Below are positions 22,901-24,801 of a stretch of 24,801 nucleotides of DNA, piece by piece. A program made the translations under genes and the position numbers. Within the stretch, counting starts at the first letter, position 1. Each line of letters opens with the position of its first letter. The stretch covers positions 1 to 24,801 of IMG/VR virus record IMGVR_UViG_3300032116_001248. One strand, written 5' to 3'. This DNA comes from a virus. The notes below the pieces were generated by a model. The model had not been told where the DNA came from and did no database searches. It was given only the letters and a program-made list of their open reading frames with translations.

Positions 22901-24499
22901 AAAATATGTGTGATCAGTTTCACCTAAAGTAACCCATTGTGGATCAACTCCATCGGAAGTTAACACCTGTCCTTCGCGACCTACGGGCAGTCTTGCAGGT
23001 CCGGATCCGCTGTAATAGACCAAATCTCCACGAACTGATAGGATGTCAGTCTCTGAACCAATGCTTAACAAGCTCCAATAGGTACCAGTAGTATCCTGAT
23101 CGGGTCTACTGTTTGCTTGTCCGCCACCTGCAGCTCCTACTGTAGAACCATCGTCACCTTCTGATCTATGCGCTAACAAACAGATATAAGCATTTGCACC
23201 AAATCTTACTGCATCACCTAGCAGATAATCTCTGTCGTCTGACCATAATCCCTGCCAACTGATACCGGCATTAAGTCTCGACCAGTATGCGGTGTTTGGT
23301 GGTTCTGCGGATACTGTAGCAGTCATTGTGCCTGCGGCATCTGCAGTGATATTAAATGTTGAGCCACCCGGTGTGGTGCTGACTGTGATATTGCCTGCGG
23401 CTACAGTTTTTACATAATATCTAGCTGTGGTAAACACATTGCCAAATGTTGTGCCTGTGAATCGCACGGTCATGCCCACCACTATACCTGTAGTTGATGC
23501 TATAGTAAATGTGTCAGTGGCTGCTGTAACTGCTGTGACAGTGTATGTGTTTGCTGGAGAATCTTGTGCTGCCAAATAGGTATAGCCACCTACACTAACT
23601 ACTTCGCCTATCTTGTATGATGTAGTATTTGTCCATGCAGATTGAAATTTAAATCCTTCTGTATATAAATCCCATCTGGACGGCTGTGTTGTAGGTGTTT
23701 CTGTAGCAGCCGCAGCAGTATGCACAGTTTTTGCAATGTATTGATTGCCGCCATATACAACAATGTCTCCGGGTTGATACAGAGTTGAATTATTCCAGGT
23801 GCTTTCAAATTCAGTGCCTTCATTGAACTGGGTCCAACGACCTGCGGTACTGTCTGTTAAGAATGCTGCATCTGCGGTATGTTGAATGGCACAGATCCAA
23901 AGACCTGCACCATATTTCACAACATCATTTAGTTTGTATCTAACAGCTGTAGACCATGTGCCCTTGTATTCTACACCGGGATTAAATGTATCCCATTTAG
24001 CTTGATCTGCTTCTAATCCGGATGCTGTGGTAGCAGCTGACGTGTGGTAGAGGTTACACACATATGTGTAACCACCGTACTTGACTAGGTCATTTACCTT
24101 GTAACGGGTAGAAGTTGTCCACGCATTTTTCCAATCAAATCCTTCTGCATACACAGTCCATTTAGCTTGATCTGCTTCTAGTCCCGATGCTGTAGTAGCT
24201 GCAGATGTGTGACTGTCGTTACAGATGTAGAGAAGACCCCCATATTTGACCACATCGTTTAGTTTATACGATGTTGAAACATTCCAATCGCCGGTCCAAC
24301 TTTGACCGTCGCTCATCTGATTCCATTTAGTTGGATTGTATTCTAAATCTGTATTGAAATCCGAGGCAGAAGTGTGCCCTACCGCACAGATATATGTGCG
24401 TCCACCATGCCTTACTACATCATCTATGTAATAAGTGGTGGCTGGAGACCATGTGTTTTTCCAAACAAATCTGATTCTACCTAATTTAAATTCTGCCAT
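16970..24499 (-). CDS. Giant mosaic virion structural protein (CBM-like repeats, split beta-helix, propeller-like block)
   Basis: 2509 residues, probably an adhesive tail or baseplate-fibre protein. Domains by residue: seven CBM5/12-like repeats (12-480; W...Y...DVVkyGG..Y.c...H pattern); TYFVATTGVD...PWKTIRYACEQV (531-564), the start of a beta-helix; inserted helical blocks with KCxRDv repeats (565-758 and 798-1428); the rest of the beta-helix (759-797 and 1430-1590, with RSPYVQGVTTIG, SNDFTQVISDGIG and NGNNSYGDFG); G-Y-rich modules (1600-1870); an Asp-box propeller-like block (1880-2155); PGSGYDTVP and GHDFLDIGTGSF modules (2160-2400); and a VPTQRAI C-terminal domain (2425-2509). No signal peptide or enzyme active site is evident. 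CGGAG precedes the ATG, with CTAAATA upstream. The beta-helix and C-terminal parts fit conserved structural proteins of T4-like marine phages, from memory; the insertions are the unusual part. Confidence 0.85.
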   Translation of the reverse strand: MAEFKLGRIRFVWKNTWSPATTYYIDDVVRHGGRTYICAVGHTSASDFNTDLEYNPTKWNQMSDGQSWTGDWNVSTSYKLNDVVKYGGLLYICNDSHTSAATTASGLEADQAKWTVYAEGFDWKNAWTTSTRYKVNDLVKYGGYTYVCNLYHTSAATTASGLEADQAKWDTFNPGVEYKGTWSTAVRYKLNDVVKYGAGLWICAIQHTADAAFLTDSTAGRWTQFNEGTEFESTWNNSTLYQPGDIVVYGGNQYIAKTVHTAAAATETPTTQPSRWDLYTEGFKFQSAWTNTTSYKIGEVVSVGGYTYLAAQDSPANTYTVTAVTAATDTFTIASTTGIVVGMTVRFTGTTFGNVFTTARYYVKTVAAGNITVSTTPGGSTFNITADAAGTMTATVSAEPPNTAYWSRLNAGISWQGLWSDDRDYLLGDAVRFGANAYICLLAHRSEGDDGSTVGAAGGGQANSRPDQDTTGTYWSLLSIGSETDILSVRGDLVYYSGSGPARLPVGREGQVLTSDGVDPQWVTLGETDHTYFVATTGVDLPSPIHGRTWDKPWKTIRYACEQVERGPRNPEARYLLELNRVFIQREVTEFIQNQITNNVAPFTSAFVYDDFKCERDVGFTVDAVIYDLCHGGNIKTRGVANSLIGGLSEGETEAYPGLAIESEESVAAYNYMLSVIEDVLAQTAPAVNYQTLNGDNSTATVAQYFNSELTAEAGAYATVEGLVTVITNAITARAAATTTAQIAAAIASVPARRSPSNLINVATGQYRETLPIIVPEQTCIQGDELRSTNAGPAGSLTNRSDAGYSVGALTRLQTVVDQIVRGTNVTESSGNTAVQSAAFPYASTDEAADAAQLVRVMQHQIDFKISSTFMVSSADPTGYNSSFLSGFGDARTLLRENKEFIKEEITAYLTVNYPAVKYSRTKCKRDVAFIVDAMGYDLTYGGSWATLVAGTAYFDGDNSTALQIDSTEIAATVAAYGRLKTVVQQIISNGTVIKSTGNNATQWTDNTNLPGGSAANATVSALVDIITNIIQGDSTEATTPQITITTIATLDTLTSNSHGLSVGDAIVPRETGNGLTNGVKYWVVGTVTTNTFQLAATYGGSVLSSFTNGSGISIPVEVIDYPTATNAVTSTTALIAAAVTLDAAQETIVTAATTYITTNFPALVYNSAKCERDVRLILEAVMFDFMFNSNFKTREAAYSYLRATAADVFTLNQKAATRAAFAYVKTLAKANVGGNATAQARIETLMTTLDDIVYGATNEGDRCATGNRMVDYAVLQLERNRSYIVAEIDAYIDSTYTTTVSAATAATDVFTCTSTAWMTRNAAIRFTGTAFGGVSTNTTYYVQNVVSSTTFKIAATRDSNTAIDILTDASGSMTVSLYYSSDACLRDVNTYIDALKYDLKYPGNYKSRYAARYYANSVIGSLEEDMYYLRDATGIRDQTLQGLTGDLLAENEFGTSRVSAGAYCSLDPGWGPEDYRVWIITRSPYVQGVTTIGTAAIGQKIDGSLHNGGNDSIVSNDFTQVISDGIGAWITNNGRAELVSVFSYYAHIAYLAENGGRIRATNGNNSYGDFGSVAEGFDSTESPTTGIVDNRLQFDAQIDRVITDGSALLQIEFINAGIDYTEVTYALTGGGTGASVQPDEFRDDAVYQVRMLDLIEDSTNAAEAEGNFGGFGYITNSNTAQSGTSTSITIAATDGESSTAYIGMKIVLTGGTGVGQFGIITTYNSGTKTAGVVKESDGTAGFDHMVAGTAILAPDASSTYIIEPRVTFSAPGYTSTAATLPTSGTWTAVKYGETAAVYTSVTGTYAGSGVGATFTVLRNGWKYTPSLQTAGTGYTRLQTITILGTSLGGLTTANDLVITITAVNSTTGAIIDFDHSGYGIGGRYVALRSGSTVGATSEDGVSWTTRASLMPSGANWSAITAGLFDDGSTVGKVSKFVAVAGTSANTTGAYSSDGITWTAASMQTSATWVDVAFGGQKFVAVSSDSTTVRISNDGELWDQTGILTTTGFTAIAYGKNRFVAIKSGTSVTNHATSTTVTGTWTAGALPSSSNWNSIAYGNNRFVAVSNTSGTIAAYSLDGITWTASTLPATAQWTKVTYGQGVFLAVSTTTAAATSPDGVTWTARTTSTAASGFSAVTFGNRNRYGLFVGVGGGTGTVATYIRTGATTTGRAKVSQDKLFQVNIVEPGSGYDTVPTITFTDPNNTFEAPVTVRKNSGVLANPSFVNRGTQYVTGSGEVDTGDGYSDIFQPGSFVATRRLSLQPVPGSNVVFSHLPDRVFKLVNTVTFLGENDGSYTTFLQISPALTISEAPPDGTDINMRLRYSQVRLTGHDFLDIGTGSFIDTNYPNAPLQMPIPANEAVESGGGRVFFTSTDQDGNFRVGDLFAIEQSTGIATLNADAFNISGLQELNLGNVTLGGGSATITEFSTDPFFTADSDNVVPTQRAIKAFIASQIGGGGASLNVNSVTAGNVFISSNVITTVTGGPIKMNATFEFRGGVTGLPLAFNYFLN
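18035..19144 (-). repeat. Asp-box-like beta-propeller repeats in the giant protein
   Basis: Residues 1786-2155 contain about six or seven units of roughly 42 residues with 'W..i.yG..rFVAVs.......S.DGiTWt'. Asp-box-like motifs are SEDGVSW (1898), SSDGITW (1952), SNDGELW (1992), SLDGITW (2076) and SPDGVTW (2115), plus a degenerate TVTGTW (2036). FVAV-type strands occur at 1885, 1937, 1979, 2019, 2062, 2103 and 2147. This matches the BNR/Asp-box propeller plan of sialidases and related sugar-binding proteins. No sialidase arginine triad can be assigned, so binding is more likely than hydrolysis. Confidence 0.65.
20366..20611 (-). other. Inserted ~80-residue domain, copy C (inside KCxRDv repeat 4)
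   Basis: Residues 1297-1378 (TYTTTVSAATAATDVFTCTS ... IRFTGTAFGGVSTNTTYYV ... SGSMTVSL) separate AEIDAYIDS from YYSSDACLRDV. In repeats 2 and 3 the corresponding parts are joined by only a few residues (e.g. TAYLTVNYPAVKYSRTKC). Copies A and C agree at TAATD.FT, RFTGT.FG and YYV, and their DNA is visibly related. Confidence 0.65.
21140..21379 (-). other. Inserted ~80-residue domain, copy B (between KCxRDv repeats 2 and 3)
   Basis: Residues 1041-1120 (PQITITTIATLDTLTSNSHG ... GVKYWVVGTVTTNTFQLAAT ... GSGISIPVEV). The layout is that of copies A and C: a short strand, 'h.l..Gd.v', 'G....Yyv', 'tFqlA.t.GG', and a closing strand after G-S-G. It is the most divergent of the three. Confidence 0.5.
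23060..24466 (-). repeat. Seven CBM5/12-like repeats at the N-terminus of the giant protein
   Basis: Units of about 55 residues begin near residues 12, 68, 123, 177, 231, 285 and 414 with the pattern W...t.Y..gDvV.ygG..Y.c...H........W. It resembles chitin-binding CBM5/12 modules. Unit six is split by an inserted domain (318-398). Units two and three share an identical stretch of 18 residues, H97-W114 and H152-W169, whose DNA (24158-24211 and 23993-24046) is also nearly the same, a sign of recent duplication or conversion. Confidence 0.7.
23306..23548 (-). other. Inserted ~80-residue domain, copy A (inside CBM-like repeat 6)
   Basis: Residues 318-398 (TYTVTAVTAATDTFTIAST ... VRFTGTTFGNVFTTARYYV ... 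AGTMTATVS) interrupt the sixth CBM-like unit just before its final Trp. The sequence before (YKIGEVVSVGGYTYLAAQD) and after (NTAYWSRLNAG) forms one normal unit when joined. The same domain occurs at 20366-20611 and, more diverged, at 21140-21379. Confidence 0.65.
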
Positions 24500-24517
24500 T
24501 TTCTACTCCGTATTCTA

Positions 24518-24524
24518 TATTTAG
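24518..24524 (-). promoter_or_regulatory. Late-promoter-like box CTAAATA
   Basis: In the 41-base gap before the giant structural gene the minus strand reads CTAAATATAG, ending in a CGGAG ribosome site and the ATG. The last A of CTAAATA is 18 bases before the ATG at 24499. It is almost the same box and spacing as at 16967, and it is the only promoter-like element in the gap. Confidence 0.5.
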
Positions 24525-24540
24525 TTTGTTACGTAAATCA

Positions 24541-24801
24541 TTATTTAAACGACCTGTAAAACATGTTTTGTGCTAACATCATTCCACTTATACCTGAATT
24601 TGCTGCATCAAATTCTGCTCTTACTGGTACTACGATTTTAATATTAGCAGTACTATTAAATCTGTCTGGTCCTACTAAAATAGTACCAGCAATAAAGCTA
24701 CCTACTGCAATTTCTGATCCACCGACACTTAATCTTCCAGCAAGGTATGATCTAATTGCTCTTTGAGTAGGAACAATATTATTGGAATCTGCTGTGAACA
24801 A
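24541..24801 (-). CDS. Virion structural protein, C-terminal end (5' part outside window)
   Basis: The frame is open to the right edge and the first visible codon is TTG (Leu), so the gene continues beyond 24801; 86 residues are seen. LFTADSNNIVPTQRAIRSYLAGRL is closely similar to FFTADSDNVVPTQRAIKAFIASQI at residues 2430-2453 of the giant protein, and the following VGS(F)IAGTILVG matches VNSVTAGNVFIS. The tails then diverge (MFYRSFK against FNYFLN). The two consecutive genes therefore encode paralogous or domain-sharing structural proteins. The C-terminal domain may be a shared trimerisation or attachment unit, by inference. Confidence 0.7.
   Translation of the reverse strand: MFTADSNNIVPTQRAIRSYLAGRLSVGGSEIAVGSFIAGTILVGPDRFNSTANIKIVVPVRAEFDAANSGISGMMLAQNMFYRSFK

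Noticed and set aside
16970-24499. CRISPR array or DNA tandem repeats suggested by repetitive composition
   Set aside because: The repetition is at protein-domain level with diverged codons; there are no short identical repeats with regular spacers.

Overview
The window looks like part of the genome of a large T4-like marine myovirus, most like those that infect marine cyanobacteria or other pelagic bacteria. The grounds are a dense layout with almost no intergenic DNA, giant multi-domain virion proteins with motifs I associate with T4-like marine phages (VPTQRAI C-terminus, SPYVQ...NDFTQVISDGIG beta-helix segment), many small Fe(II)/2-oxoglutarate (2OG) oxygenases, and PrnA-type flavin halogenases. 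No host marker, tRNA, integrase or replication gene is visible, so the host is inferred.

Left half, + strand, 2..12786: sixteen consecutive genes, each starting within a few bases of the previous stop and often overlapping it as TAATG or ATGA. Ten are 2OG-Fe(II) oxygenase-like (the first truncated by the window edge), three are flavin-dependent tryptophan-halogenase-family proteins (the last two a tandem duplicate), and three are proteins of a DUF6065-like type without known function. No transporter, regulator, precursor peptide or virion gene is mixed in. It reads as one translationally coupled oxidation/halogenation cassette of unknown substrate and is the strongest candidate here for an undescribed system.

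Right half, - strand, 12783..24801, read right to left: the C-terminal end of a structural protein (24541..24801), a 2509-residue virion protein (16970..24499), two small structural proteins, three tandem paralogous fibre-like proteins with a C1q-like C-terminal head, and two small paralogous proteins of unknown role. The giant protein is a mosaic: seven CBM5/12-like repeats, a beta-helix split twice by blocks carrying a 'KCxRDv' repeat, an Asp-box beta-propeller-like block, and one ~80-residue domain inserted at three unrelated places. Three gene starts have a C(A)TAAATA late-promoter-like box at nearly constant distance (17-19 nt) from the ATG.

The two halves converge tail to tail with their stop codons overlapping. 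The left half encodes small-molecule or protein-modifying enzymes and the right half surface-binding virion proteins. One possibility, purely inferred, is that the enzymes modify virion fibres or a host surface component used in adsorption.
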